This document shows, one piece after another, positions 10,961 through 23,206 of a DNA stretch of 64,000 nt. The translations under genes and the position numbers were made by a program. The DNA comes from Styela clava (lineage: Eukaryota > Chordata > Ascidiacea > Stolidobranchia > Styelidae), in the NCBI RefSeq assembly GCF_964204865.1, contig NC_135260.1, positions 6,758,001-6,822,000 on the forward strand, read 5' to 3'. Numbering within the stretch: the stretch's first letter is position 1; each line of letters starts with the position of its first letter. The notes under the pieces were generated by a model. That model did not search any database. It worked only from the letters and a program-made list of their open reading frames with translations, and was not told the DNA's origin.

Positions 10961-11530
10961 TTAACAGTAGTTTACCCATCGCAAGCGTAAATATAAATTT
11001 TATCTCATATGAGCTTACCCGCGTAACTGCGCGTATGGGATTGTTTACGTCGTTCTACGCGCATTTCCGTCGAAAAAATTTATTTTTTTTGCATTGAGGG
11101 TGGTCTGTGCAGTAATAATGAGAGCTGTGACGTCATCAAAATCGGTAATTGAAGCGTTGAACATGATAATTCTGTAAATAAAATTGTGAATTTCAGAGTA
11201 ATAACCATTTATGCTATAATAGTCGTTTCGGTATTGTTATGTTGGGAAAAACTTGACGAAAACGTTGAAGAAAAAATTAATTAATTTGGAATTAATTATT
11301 AACCCTCTAGTGTACACAGACTTTCTCAAGGTCCAATTTTTTTTTTAGAAATTTTTTTGCATAAATTTTTTTTTTCGGAGGAGTGTGTTTTAAAGATATA
11401 TTGCCGAATAGAACTCTAGCACACGCTTTTAAAAAGCCAAGAGTGAAGCTTCAGGGCTTAATGGTTGACAAAAAAAATAATTTTAAAATTGCCCATGCAA
11501 AATGGCATGGGCTCAGGTCGCTGGGAGGGT
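10961..11530. other. Intergenic before the duplicated segment
   Basis: AT-rich DNA with poly-T runs near 11338-11372. No gene seen. The short open frame at 10909-11097 lies mostly within the repeat and looks non-coding. Confidence 0.5.
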
Positions 11531-11697
11531 GAACTTTGCTATTCGTACAAGATCTGATTGTAATTCACCAGTTGTGTGTTCAAGAGCAACCTTTCCACTT
11601 GTGAATGACTGAACGACCCATATTAGAGAACTAAGATTCTGATATTCAACATCCGGAAAATAGGCTCTGAAGTTGTTTAGTAGTAGCACATCAAGAT

Positions 11698-12045
11698 GCT
11701 TACTGTGTTTCCCCGAAAATAAGACAGGGTCTTATTTCAATTTAAAAATTCTCTAAAATTATCACTAGTACTTATTTTTGGGGATGCCTTTTATTTTCAT
11801 TTGTCAAAAACAAAATTACAAAGTATAAAGTTACGAGATTTTTAAATATACTTACTCACTTTTTATTTGAAATAACTGCTAAATATAGATTATAATCTTT
11901 TTAAACGTGTATATATATGTCTTGCTATCGAATAGTTAAAAAAAAGTTTGTGCTATCGACTAGGACTAGGTCTTATTTTAAGGAGAGGGCCTATATTGAA
12001 ATCATTCAAAAATTCAGGCTAGGTCTTATTTTCGGGGAAACACGG
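11698..12045. mobile_element. MITE with GTGTTTCCCCGAAAATAAGA ends (copy 1)
   Basis: It begins CTGTGTTTCCCCGAAAATAA and ends with the inverse, TTATTTTCGGGGAAACACGG. The interior is AT-rich and non-coding. The same element at 29326-29670 occupies the same place in copy 2, so it was inserted before the duplication. Confidence 0.85.
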
Positions 12046-13524
12046 TGTGTATGATTGATCCCCTCTTGGTTTTCATGTCTGCAGACATGACAAACGCATG
12101 CGTTTCAATTTTCCCAATATTAAGTCTCAATGAAATATTTCAGACATTCAAAATCGGAAAAACACATTTTCCTGCATATTTTTCTGGTACATTATCCTGC
12201 CACAATTACATTTTAAAAGAATCAATCTTGCTACTAGCTTCAAAAATATCACATCCTTTCTCCTAGATAATTTTAACTGATTAATGATTTTAAATATGGT
12301 TGTTAGATGAGACAATTTTGCAAGGCGAAAGATTTCTTTAAAAAACTAGCAGCCACCGAAAGTTTTTCCTGGGTTAGAAGCATATCGTGTCCGTGTGATA
12401 GTGTTACTTTACAACTCTTTGGTAAAATTGTCTTGTATTGAAACGCTTGGTCACTGTGAATAAAATGTTGATCCCATTCAATCAATCAATCAATCAATCT
12501 TTTTTGTTATCGCAGAATTGTCGAATTTGAAAATTGACTTTGTTGTTGTGTGATTGGGATAGTCTTTTTTCCACATCAACTTTCGCCGCTGATACCTTTG
12601 CTATTTGCCAACATGTCGTCACCCGTGTACTGTACTATGTACTCTTATGTATCACAGTATTGACGCGAATATATTTTATGCAATGTTCTAAATATAGATG
12701 TTCTGAACGACCTTTTTACAAAACAATATCAATGGCTTCAAAAAACGTTGATCATTTGAATAACCAGGAAAAATGTCAGATACATTTTAGTTCGTTGTTC
12801 ATTAATATTTGAATTGTGATTAAAGTAAATAATATCTCAATAAACTTAAGAAGACAGCGAATAATGTTTGGCGAAGCATTTTGCTATCTGTTCCGTTCTG
12901 TTGTTTCGAAACGTTTGTCAACGAAGTCATTAACAATGTGTGTTTATGTGGGACTTTCTAAACAACCTCTACTCAATGAGAAATATACTTCGATTCCCCT
13001 TTTTAAAATTCAAATATAATGAATTGCGCCATGTTTTGCTAATATACAGAAGGCGTTCACGAGATATGGCGTAATCTTCAGACAAAGGCGTAAAGAATGT
13101 CACGCGATACGCCTGAATGTTGACGAACAATGATAACAGACCATGTCTGGTTTCACTAGAATGTTGGTGTTTTTGAATCCCAAACAGAGATAAATAATTT
13201 CAGACATTCTAACCTTATTTAAATGTAATTTAGCAACCTATTGTCCTCTATGCACAGTGAGATTTCTTGTCACATAAACCGTACAAGTTTGATTGTCTAC
13301 TTTTATCTTCGAAGATAGAAATTCTGTATAGGGGGTCGACTCATTTATTACTGCGCATATTATGAATTGAACCCAAAAACTTCCCCTGGTAGTTTCACAA
13401 GGTATTCGAAATCACGATATACCTGATCGAACTCGACGTGGTTATAGTGGCAACTATATTAGAGGACGTTTCGAGCCACGGTGTTCTATTTCTTGGTATC
13501 TTCTGAGAAAGCTATATACGTGAA

Positions 13525-16500
13525 ATGATAATGTCAGTAAAACTAATATTGGTGCTGTGTGGCGTCGCTACTGCAATTCAGGATTTGTCAAGTAAGTGAA
13601 AGTTTGAACTGAACGAGACACAAACATTCTTTCAGAGCGGTGGTTTCCACTTTTTTTGGTGGAGTGGAATACTTATGAAACATTCCATAAGTCCGAGGAA
13701 ACCTGTACAATTAATTATCAGTAAATTTGATTTTATTCGTTATTTATTGAATGAAAACCACTGCTTTATGGTATATTATTGGAAGTTTGTTGAAGCATTC
13801 TAGGAACACATCGCCGGATGAGAACAGACGGGGCCTAAGTCACATTTTTGGAAAATTGACTTTTTTCAATATTTTGGGGGTTTAAGCCATGCTCTACAAG
13901 ATGGTGGTCTTGAAATCCTGAATTTCTTAATAATAAAAATTTTAGCTGGACTTAGGACTAAAATATTTAAGAACAGAATGGGCCTAAGTCCAGCTTAAAT
14001 TTTTATTATTGAGAAATTCAGGATTTCAAGACCACCACCTTGTAGAGCATGGCTCAAAACCCCAAAATAGGGAAAAAAGATAGTCCTAAGTTCCAATATG
14101 ATGGGCATGAACATCAGAAATGGAATGTCCGAAACTTACATCCCTGAAAATTTGTTCAGTGCAACTTAGGCCTAAGTCACCTTGTTTTACCTTGCATCCC
14201 ATACAAAAAATTTCAGAAGTTGTTGAGAACAGAATGGGCCAAAATCCCTTATGGGGGTAAAAAAGCAGGAAGGAATTGAAGCTGAAGTGCCAAAAAATAT
14301 TGATTATTGAAAATATTCTCATCCACATTAAAATAACCAGAGCTCAGGACTTTACTAATTGTGAATATCTGGGAATTCAAAAATAAAAAATTGTTTTTTG
14401 CGTTTTTCTCAAAACTCAAAATTGTGACTTAGGCCTATTCCGTTCTCATCCGGCGACATCTATTACCTAAAAATAACTATTGATGTTTTCTTATTGAATA
14501 TAAATTTATATTTTAATGATAAGGTCTTGGAGTTTTGTTTTGAGAGTGAAATATTTGAGTATATATATGATTTGTAAGAGATTCGGAATTACGCATCAAT
14601 ATTTTGTATTTTATGAATGAATATAAATTTTAAGAGTTGACGGCGGCGAAAACTCAACGTGATTCATCGTGCGCCAACTTCTGTTACAGAGAGTTAACAG
14701 ATTATCAAAATGCTTCCCATGCTTCCGAAAAATAAAATAACTTATACCATACCCGACATGGACTGGTAACCGGACGAGAGGCCGTGGTTCGCCATATGGT
14801 TAAGCCGTATTATCGGCTTCCTTTTCCCACCGGGATAAATATGTAAATCTTATCCTGTCTTAATTTTTAGAATTACAATGTACACTACAAGGCGAACGAT
14901 GTGTTTTACCCTTTATGCATCAAGGAATTCAATACATGCACTGTGCTATCTCCGACAGAGTACTGTGGTGTCCATCACGCGCAAAACCAGAAGGGAAATA
15001 TGAACTGGATATTTGCACCTTTTGTGAAGGTGAGAAAGAGTAAATATCCTACTCTACTTTAAAAACAAGTATTTGCTTTGAAATCATTTCAAAACGTCGT
15101 CTATGGCGAATAAAATAGCCAAGGGCGTAACGTTAAAAAAAAGGCACTCCAGAAATGTGTGTACCAATATGAAGGTAACTCATTTTATTCGCTTACTTTA
15201 CATCAAGTTGTATAAAGGAACTGAAACCAATGGATATGGGGTATATTCACTTGGCTAACACAGACAGTCCCTGAACTCGAGATAGAACTAAAATAGGGAA
15301 AGTCGGAATAAAATTACGGCTAACCCTAACCTGGTGCGGGAGTACCAAAGAATTGACCGGCATTTTACAAGTATCACAGACTCAACATCTGAAACCTTCC
15401 GATAAACAACTCACGTCCATTTCCATACTTGAGATGTCACACATTGGCAGCACCCAATAGTCTCTTCCTAGAATAGTTGTATGTAAACATGTCTATAGCA
15501 GAGATATGTGGGTGAATATATAACCATTCTTTATCTTTATTACTCATACTGAAGTACTGGGAGTCACATTTGTGACTGCCGTTTTAAAGTATATATAATT
15601 AATTTCCAACCTATTTTATGGCAACCTTTTCTGGAGCATTAAACACAGAGGCATTTTTTGATGATAGAATTCGTTAGTTTGATTTTTGTTACAGCGCCAT
15701 CTGTCTGCTATATAAGGGCAGACGAATTGCCTCTGCATTCGTGGAAACTAGACTGCCCGGGAGGATGTTTTAACATATCGAAGCGAATGTGGAGTTCGAC
15801 AAACGATAATGATATTGTCAGATACTCCGTGGACTCGTTTGTTTGTGCAGCTGCCATTATGGAAAGAAAAATTAACGGTAAAGTGATTCCCCTTTTCATA
15901 ATCAACGTCCCACTTTATACTTTTCCCCTCCCCTCCTTCGTTTTTTTTTGTGATAGGAAGACAGAGCTTCATATTTTAGATATTTCAAAATATCTCTCTA
16001 TATATCTATATGACAGGTGCGATTGGCGGCACAGTTCTTATTAAGAAGTCGAGTCAGAAGCTGGAGAAAGTCGTGGACGACAACGCAAAATCATGGCTGA
16101 AGCTCGAAGACAAACTGGCGCCTCTTTTTTCTTTTGCAGGTATATTTTCAATCTATCGAGTTTGTATTTTGCTCAAAGTAAATTATAATGTTTGACACCT
16201 ACAACCTGCAAAATATTTTACAAATTTGTCGTTGTTCCTACAGGCTTATACAGGAGACGTATTTTTACGTACCATCCCATGGAAATTATTGCTTGTTCCA
16301 CGTCACCCGTGGGGATGGAAATCCTGTGGCCAGCCATTGATCTGTATGCATTCCTCATTACAATTATCTGTCCCCTTTACCCACTGGGTTCGAATGGTAA
16401 GAACAAATGTATAAAATGCTTTTTATTCCAGACCCTGGAAAACAAACACCGATACCACGACTTCTGTTTTCAAATCAAAAAGACGTCAGAGTTGTGAGCA

Positions 16501-19500
16501 AAGGAAGGTGAGAAATTTTTAGTTTACTTCTTCCGCATGTTGAGAAATGGCCCATTCAAACATGACGTCATACTTTCCATGAATCCGGGAACCCGCGAGT
16601 AGCGGCGCTGAATCGAATTACAATTGTTCTGATATAGTATAGTCTGCCATTTGATATCTTTCAATTTTATATCTGTTTGCTTTGGGTTTGTTTTCGCCAG
16701 CCTGCTTTCGACTGTGGATATCACACCCTATTTATCGAAGGTTATACTGAACAGTTGTTTACTTTCCATTATACTATAGAGAGGTGACCGCCGAGGAGGA
16801 AGTTTTAAATTCTTCTCTTAAATTCGCTTGTTGAAGTAATAAATTAAAAACTTTTTTGAAGTTGACATTTTTAACCATGTTCGATATTTTCCTAGTGTGG
16901 AAGTTCTGGTGAAAAATCAGAAGAACGTTGTTGCTATCGCTTTGGATTCAGCTAGAAATATTCTATATTGGAGCGACGTGGAGGCGATGAAAATATTCAG
17001 GTTAACAATATTTAAAAGCGATAGTTACAAGAAATTGTGTTGTGGTAGTACATATGCATACTGTCTGAAAGCACATAATTGATCATAAAAAGAATAAATC
17101 AGAAAAGACCTTACAGAGATGTTGATAGAATTGATAATAATGGAAGCTCCCATTATAAAACTCGCAAATATAAGAATGGTGACAACGAATAAAAAATAAA
17201 ATTTCCGCGATATTTCGCTTGATTGATTTTTGATCCTATACCAAATATTGAAATACTAATCTCATACGATATTTCTCCCATTTTTGGATCAACTGAAGAA
17301 TCTCTCTCCGGACCCGTCTGGGGAGGAGATTCTTCAGCTGGACTCACCCTTTGGGTCTTAGTTGGGGTGGAGATTTTTCAGTTGATCCCGTTTTCCAACT
17401 AAAGAATATCCCCCTCCCCCAACCCACCTAAGCCGATAATACCAGTTTATTCTTTAATTTACCTGGTAAATACCAGCTGATCCTTCATTTGATCTGGACT
17501 AATTATTTGATAGGGTTATGGGTTAGATGGTTAGTTCGGGTGGAGATTCTACAGTTTTTGAGGGAAATGCAACATTTCAAATATTCGATTCATTTCATTT
17601 AGAGGAAATCTCACCGCATCAGAAGGCGGAAAACAAGTACAAGCAATGTCTTCCCTCATAGTAAAGGTGAAATTACTGTTCTTTCTGTTTATGCTAGAAC
17701 GTTAACTACTACTGACTCATTTAAAACATCTACAGGATATCTTCGTTATCAACGTCTTGCAAATATATTTGGGCGAGATTATATTTCTCCACTTCAAATT
17801 AAGTGGAATTTAATCTGTTTTCATGATCTAAAATCTAAATGACCCGAGGCTGAGGTGCTTCAAGTCTTGGGACAATCTGTATTTACTAACGCACAATTAG
17901 ATCGGTGGTCGGCGGAACTTTGCTCAAATATCACCCAATTTGGTTGGGGATCAGTGAGCGTTTCCTTGTTTTAAGCAAACTTCTTATGGAAAATTATTTT
18001 GTGAACTCCTTCGCAATCTAAGGTTGACGATAATTGTTTCCTAATAACTTGAATTACATGCCACCGTTAATACGAACCCGGAAAAACCTAGGCTACCACC
18101 TTGTTTGAAATCATGTTTGAGCCTAAATTTGTCGTTATCGCCATCAAAATAAGCACTATGCACTGGTTTGCTGACTATGTCTCAGAAACTGAATTTCTTG
18201 ACCCATAATGTTGTCTTTAAATTGGTCGCATCTTTTTCTCTCTCGTTTCATTATAAATCGCACTGGTTTAATTTTAGCGACCCGATGGATTGGCGTATGA
18301 TTGGATCCACAAGTTGCTTTTCTGGTCGGACGCAGATCTACATACAGTTAGTGTTTCGACTGATCTCGGAAATTATCCCAAGACATTGATTAATAGACCT
18401 GCAAGTTATGTGCCGAGAGATATAGCATTGGATCCGAAAAGGGGGTTTGTACAATTGTTGCCAGATATGAAAATGTTTAACCAATAAATGAGAGTAGTCA
18501 AATTACGTTTTCAACTAAGGTAGTTGAAGTAAGCATACAGCCATTTTGACCATTTTCAAACGGCTTCACTTGCATTAGATTCTTGAGTAAATCGCCACAC
18601 ATTTTTATTCACGCATATGGCATTGATATGTACCAACAGCTCATTGTAAATTTGCGTTAGTACATTTGCGTATTGACTATTATAGTATATATATATATAA
18701 CTGAAGAATATACCGTTTGCCAATTATCATATCTCATTCGTGTATATAGTTTATTCGTGCATTAGAATTACGTGAAACTGTTTCTTTAGTTAACATTAGT
18801 TGTGACTGCCGATTTACTTGAGTGGACTAATGACAGAATCACAACATCACAACTAAGATCAGAATTATATAAGCTCGTTTTCACATTAGAGTAGGCATTT
18901 GCGGAGGCTTTGGACAGCTTTTTTGACTTTGACCAAGTTTCTGGTGGCGTCCGTAACAAAAATTCGTAATATAGACCATTCTAGTATTTATTCATTCACT
19001 TGCTTTGGACAAATGGTCAGAACGTACACACGAAAAATCCAACTATAGAATTGACGCGGAAGAATATATAGTGAGGTTGCAGTTTACAAATGAATTATTT
19101 TTCAGGTACATGTACGTTACAGACTGGGGGGACAATGCTAAGATAGAGAAATGTCATATGAGTGGAATAGATACCTGTCTCACTGTTGTCGGTCATGATA
19201 TAAAATGGCCGAACGGAATTGCTTTAGGTATGATGGAAAGTTGGATACTTCCAAAGTATGTGAAGTAAACCAAGATGGCAAGGACTGGAACTTAGTATGT
19301 GTACCAGGTTAGGGTTAGTCCATAACTTCAGGTACAAATACTACGAGAGTCACTTGGCTAGTCTCCGAACTCGTATATTAGAACTGAAATAGGGAAAACT
19401 GGGATAAAGAGATGGCCTAACCCTTTTCCTGGTACACATACTACGTTCCGGTGTCCACCATCTTGGTTCACATACTTCGGGAGTATCAAATAGTTGTTGT

Positions 19501-22053
19501 TAACCACATATTTCCAGTTTGAATAACTTTATAAATAATTCATTCCTAGATATAGAAAATGATTTGATATACTGGGTTGATGCTCATATGAATTCCATAT
19601 CAGTCGCAACATCAGATGGAGACTTCAGACGTGAACTTGTCGCATCAAAGCATGTTGTAAAACATCCGTATTCTGTGATGCTCCATGGTAGTAGATGTAA
19701 GTACTTGCAATTCAAATTGAATATAAAAATAAATAGACATATTCTGTTAAAAGGGATTGGTCAGGCGGGAAAAGCGATGGCTGACCAACAATTCAAGCAG
19801 CGAAGTATTGACTTATTTTTAGAAAACAAAACTCAATTTATTTATTATTTTTTTTTTTTTTTTTTTTTTAAAAAGCACTTCGCAAAATATTTTTCTCAGT
19901 ATATTGGACAGATTGGGATCGAGGCATTTTGAGCGTCGATAAAGAAACAGGAGTTGATGTTCATTTGCATTTCATGGATTTAACAAGGCCAACTGGAATC
20001 GCGTTGTATGACGCTGAGTTGCAACATAATTGTAAGTCAAAATGTCATGTTTATGATATTTAGCGGAAGTGAACATGATTTAATTATTATCTTGCCAATA
20101 TTTCAAGACTCGCATCCAAAACGTGATCTCCCTGATACTAATCCACAGACAGTTTAGATGCCCCACAAGTATCTCGCTAATAAGTTTATTTATTTTCTTA
20201 CTCTACGATACTTTCATTTCATCTATTGCATTTATATTCCAGTGTTTAGGTATAAATTCGAATGTTGTTATGTATCAGTGAGCGTCGCGGTAGAGCCCGA
20301 TACGCCGGTTATGGAGTTCACTCTGCAGACTGACTTTTTGGTTTTTATCTTACTGTTTAAATTCCAATCCGAAATTATTTTCTACTCACTCCAGCTTCCT
20401 TTATTACTAATAATCGTATTTATATTTTGCGTTGTGCATAAAAATATCATTTTCCTTATAACTAGGCGATACCATATATATCTGAAGCTAAAACCAGGAC
20501 AGTGTAGATTTGGCAAGCCAACGTTGGTTTGATTCCGAGGCTTAGTGACAATTTAACATTTTTCAAACCATTCTGGGTAGATTATAGACATCAAAATTAG
20601 CTGTAAATTTTAGCTGTAAAACTTTCGGCATATTAATGATTCAACGACGGTGCAGTTGGGTGTTGAATTGACGTATACTTCGGTTCATACTTCATATCAA
20701 AACTATGATATAACAATTTATCTCGCTCTATCGGAACTGGTAAAGCGAGGTGCGAATCAGTGGTTAATCGACTGCCTCTGTTAAAAAGATGTATTAATAT
20801 CAAATAAAGAAATATGTCTCGGCTAAACGGGGGCGTATGGCAAGCGTATTTATAATAGTAGTAATTAATTTAGATTTGAACCATTGTGAAAGATCGCCAT
20901 GCAAGTACCTGTGTCTCCCAACGCCTATTGGATTTGAATGTGCATGTCCTGACGGATATGAACCTATATCTAGAGATGAATCTGATTGCAAAGTAAAACC
21001 GTCACTCGTGGATGAGAAAAATGTAAGTTGTTTAAATATGATTTTGACAATTCGAAATGTTTCACAATTTGAGAATATTGTAGACTCGTAGACCTTGTCG
21101 CCAAATTGCAAATTGATTAACTTGATTTTACAGGTGCTTGAAAACGTTATCGAGACAACTGAATTCACCTACGACGTGAAATCGGAGTTTGATGAAGAGA
21201 AACAGGTAAAAATCTCATATGATCAACTGCGATAAATTTACCCTGATATAAACTCAGTTCAATATGAGAGAACCTTAATGATCTTTGTGATAAAGTTAGG
21301 CATACCATATATCTGGAACAAAAAACCGGGACAGTGCGGATCGGACTAACTTTGGCTCCATTCTAAAGCTAAGTAATATCTGTAACTTCTATCATATCTT
21401 TGCAGTAGATACCGGGCATTAAATTACCTATAAATTAATTTTACGCGCAGTCGCCAAACATTATTTATAAAAGCAGTCAATTTTTTGAACATTTCAATAA
21501 CCGACATAAGAGAGACACGGAAGGATGTTGAATTCAGTTTTAAGATAAATGGGCCGCAAATCCTATGTCGGTCTCGTAAAGGCTCGTTTCAGTTTTATTT
21601 TTTAGTTTGAAAAAAACATTATTGCCATTCGTCTTTCTACGCGTCCATTTGGCATTTTGATAATTTATTGACAGGCCAGTTAACATTGTGTGTCAAATTA
21701 TCGCAATTAACATAATTATAATACCTATACCACAACAAAACAGCAGTTATCTCTCCCTCTGTTAACTAGTGAATCAGAGATAAATTGGATGCTTCCGTTA
21801 AGAAAATAACTTTGTGATAATATTATATAAAAAAATGCTTTGACTGCCACGCTACATACCGCGACAGCTTATCAAAACCGAGACTGTCCCGGCTAAACCG
21901 GGACGTATGGTAAGCGTAGATATAGTCGATGCACCCAGATAGTTACATCTGCAACGTATATCAATATTTAGGTATTACGTGTATAGTTTGAAATTTCCTC
22001 ATATTAATTTTCAGAGAGATAAGAAGGGAAGAGCGGCTTACGAAGATTTGTAA
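13525..22053 (+). CDS. Secreted FN2-LCCL-YWTD propeller-EGF protein, copy 1 (15 exons)
   Basis: Exons: 13525-13591, 14871-15029, 15695-15877, 16017-16139, 16244-16396, 16432-16507, 16896-17000, 17603-17660, 18278-18444, 19106-19227, 19550-19696, 19900-20031, 20874-21022, 21134-21205, 22015-22053. All have GT-AG borders and compatible phases; total 1752 nt, 583 residues. Domains in order: signal peptide (1-17); fibronectin type II module (26-74; Cys33, 47, 56 and 71, with the LWC motif); LCCL domain (93-150; LDCPGGC, FVCAAAI, GGTVLIK); an unassigned exon 5 segment (178-228); a six-bladed LDL-receptor class B propeller (about 234-495; LLFSNQ, LYWSD, LFWSD, YVTDWG, IYWVD, LYWTDW); a six-cysteine EGF module (about 500-538); a charged tail ending RAAYEDL. 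There is no membrane segment after the signal, so it is probably secreted and extracellular. A ligand-binding or matrix role is inference. I know no named protein with this order. Confidence 0.85.
13807..14460. mobile_element. Foldback element in intron 1 (copy 1)
   Basis: The ends are inverted repeats of about 35 bases: TCGCCGGATGAGAACAGACG at the left, and the inverse of CGTTCTCATCCGGCGA at the right, each next to GGCCTAAGTCAC. Inside lies a large palindrome with arms near 13880-13960 and 13985-14065. The same element sits at 31773-32425 in copy 2. Its open frame at 14086-14328 (minus) shows no transposase features. Confidence 0.8.
14728..14850 (+). repeat. SINE-like repeat in intron 1 (copy 1)
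   Basis: It contains ACCCGACATGGACTGGTAAC, the CGAGAGGCCGTGGTTCGCC block and CACCGGGATAAATATG. It is the reverse complement of the core of 10740-10870. The counterpart in copy 2 is at 32684-32810. It ends just before the exon 2 acceptor. Confidence 0.8.
15135..15345. mobile_element. MITE-like element, GTGTGTACCA family, intron 2 (copy 1)
   Basis: Starts with GGCACTCCAGAAATGTGTGT and ends near CCTAACCTGGTGCGGGAGTA. Same family and orientation as 390-585. The counterpart at 33105-33318 shows it predates the duplication. Confidence 0.8.
19296..19485. mobile_element. MITE-like element, GTGTGTACCA family, intron 10 (copy 1)
   Basis: Starts GTGTACCAGGTTAGGGTTAG, and its right part has CCGGTGTCCACCATCTTGG, as in the element at 4040. 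The copy 2 counterpart is at 37267-37462. Confidence 0.8.
20463..20850. mobile_element. MITE-like element in intron 12 (copy 1)
   Basis: The left end is GGCGATACCATATATATC with AAAACCAGGACAG behind it. The right end is CGGCTAAACGGGGGCGTATG followed by GCAAGC, roughly inverted to the left end. It is related to the element at 21293-21922. The copy 2 counterpart is near 38395-38768. Confidence 0.6.
21293..21922. mobile_element. MITE insertion in intron 14, copy 1 only
   Basis: The left end reads GCATACCATATATCTGG, leading to AAACCGGGACAG. The right end has CTGTCCCGGCTAAACCGGGA followed by CGTATGGTAAGC, its imperfect inverse. Copy 2 lacks the whole block: its intron runs from TTTGTGATA straight into TAGACGAGACACCCAG at about 39205-39220. 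Exact target-site duplication not resolved. Confidence 0.75.
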
Positions 22054-22764
22054 TCTAGTATTATGAAGACGCGGATAATCCTTTAGCCACAGCAATTTAC
22101 AATTATTATGTAAAATGATTGGACTCCCTATGCAGTATATTTTGTATTTTTACGTAATAATGGTGTTTACTTGACTTTCCACTTGTCTAGAGATGTTTGG
22201 TCTGACAGACCCGCAAATAATTCATGTATAACATAGTGTTGTAAAGAGTCTGTCTGAACTCATTCATTTTCAAGATATATAAAAATCTGGAGAATATAAA
22301 CGACGAATAGATTGACTTTTACTTAGTTTAAAGTTATTAGGTTACGACTACATTTCTTGTTTAATTCTTTCATCGTCGTATTTCCACAGGCTGGAATATA
22401 CACGATCACATTTCATCAGTTATGTATGTTTCACTTTAGCAATTATGTGTATCCAAGTTCATAGTTATTGGACTATTTTTGATTAATATTTGTTTTTGTT
22501 TTATTGTATTGAACACTTTCAAGCGGTCTCACCTTTTGCATATGTAATGAGTGATAATCAAACTTTTTTTTAAATTGTCGATTGGATGCAGATGGGTGAA
22601 ATGCAACATACAGTTTCTTGATTAAATATGCTCGCCAGTTCTGCAGAACACCCAGAAATTACCGCTTGCTGCAAAGCAATGCATGAGAATATATGAGAGA
22701 CCAATAGTCAGATGACAAGTAGCGAACTTTATTGCAGCAGCAAAAAGCCGGATTGGTCAGATAA

Positions 22765-23040
22765 TTACATCCTGCACCCGCTGCCCTAACTCTCTCTACC
22801 CTCCATCCGAGGCCCTATCTCCCTCAGCCTTCCTATTCTTCACCCGCTGCCCTGCCTCCCTCAACCCACCTATCCTCCACCCGCGGCCCTACCCCCCTCA
22901 ACCTTCCCAATCTCCACCGCTGCCCTCCTAACCTTGACTCACTGTCCTTCCTAACTCAGACAACTTTCCTATCACCGAACCACTGCCCTTTCTCCACCAA
23001 CCTTTCTAGTCTCGACCCACTACCCCATCCCCTAAACTAA
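22765..23040. repeat. CT-rich minisatellite (copy 1)
   Basis: Degenerate repeats built on CACCCGCTGCCCTACCTCCC and TCAACC(C)ACC TATCCTCC-like units, each roughly 30-40 bases. The copy 2 counterpart at 40065-40330 has fewer or rearranged units. It lies 3' of the gene. Confidence 0.7.
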
Positions 23041-23206
23041 ACTTACCTATACTACTACATCCTACCTTATCTAACCGTGCTTTACCCACGTTCTAATCGT
23101 CAAACGCAACCTTGCTCGCTCGTGATTAGGAAACTCTCAGGATTTATACGGCTCGAGTATGCCAATGAGATGATAGAAGCCTACGTCGACGAAACAAGCC
23201 TATAAG

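Noticed and set aside
15658-16044. 128-codon open frame read straight through genomic DNA
   Set aside because: It is exon 3 of the secreted-protein gene with intron read-through on both sides. The spliced model explains it better.
16244-16396. In-frame TGA in one frame of exon 5 as a selenocysteine codon
   Set aside because: That frame is not compatible with the splice phases of the neighbouring exons, and I saw no SECIS-like element in the 3' region.
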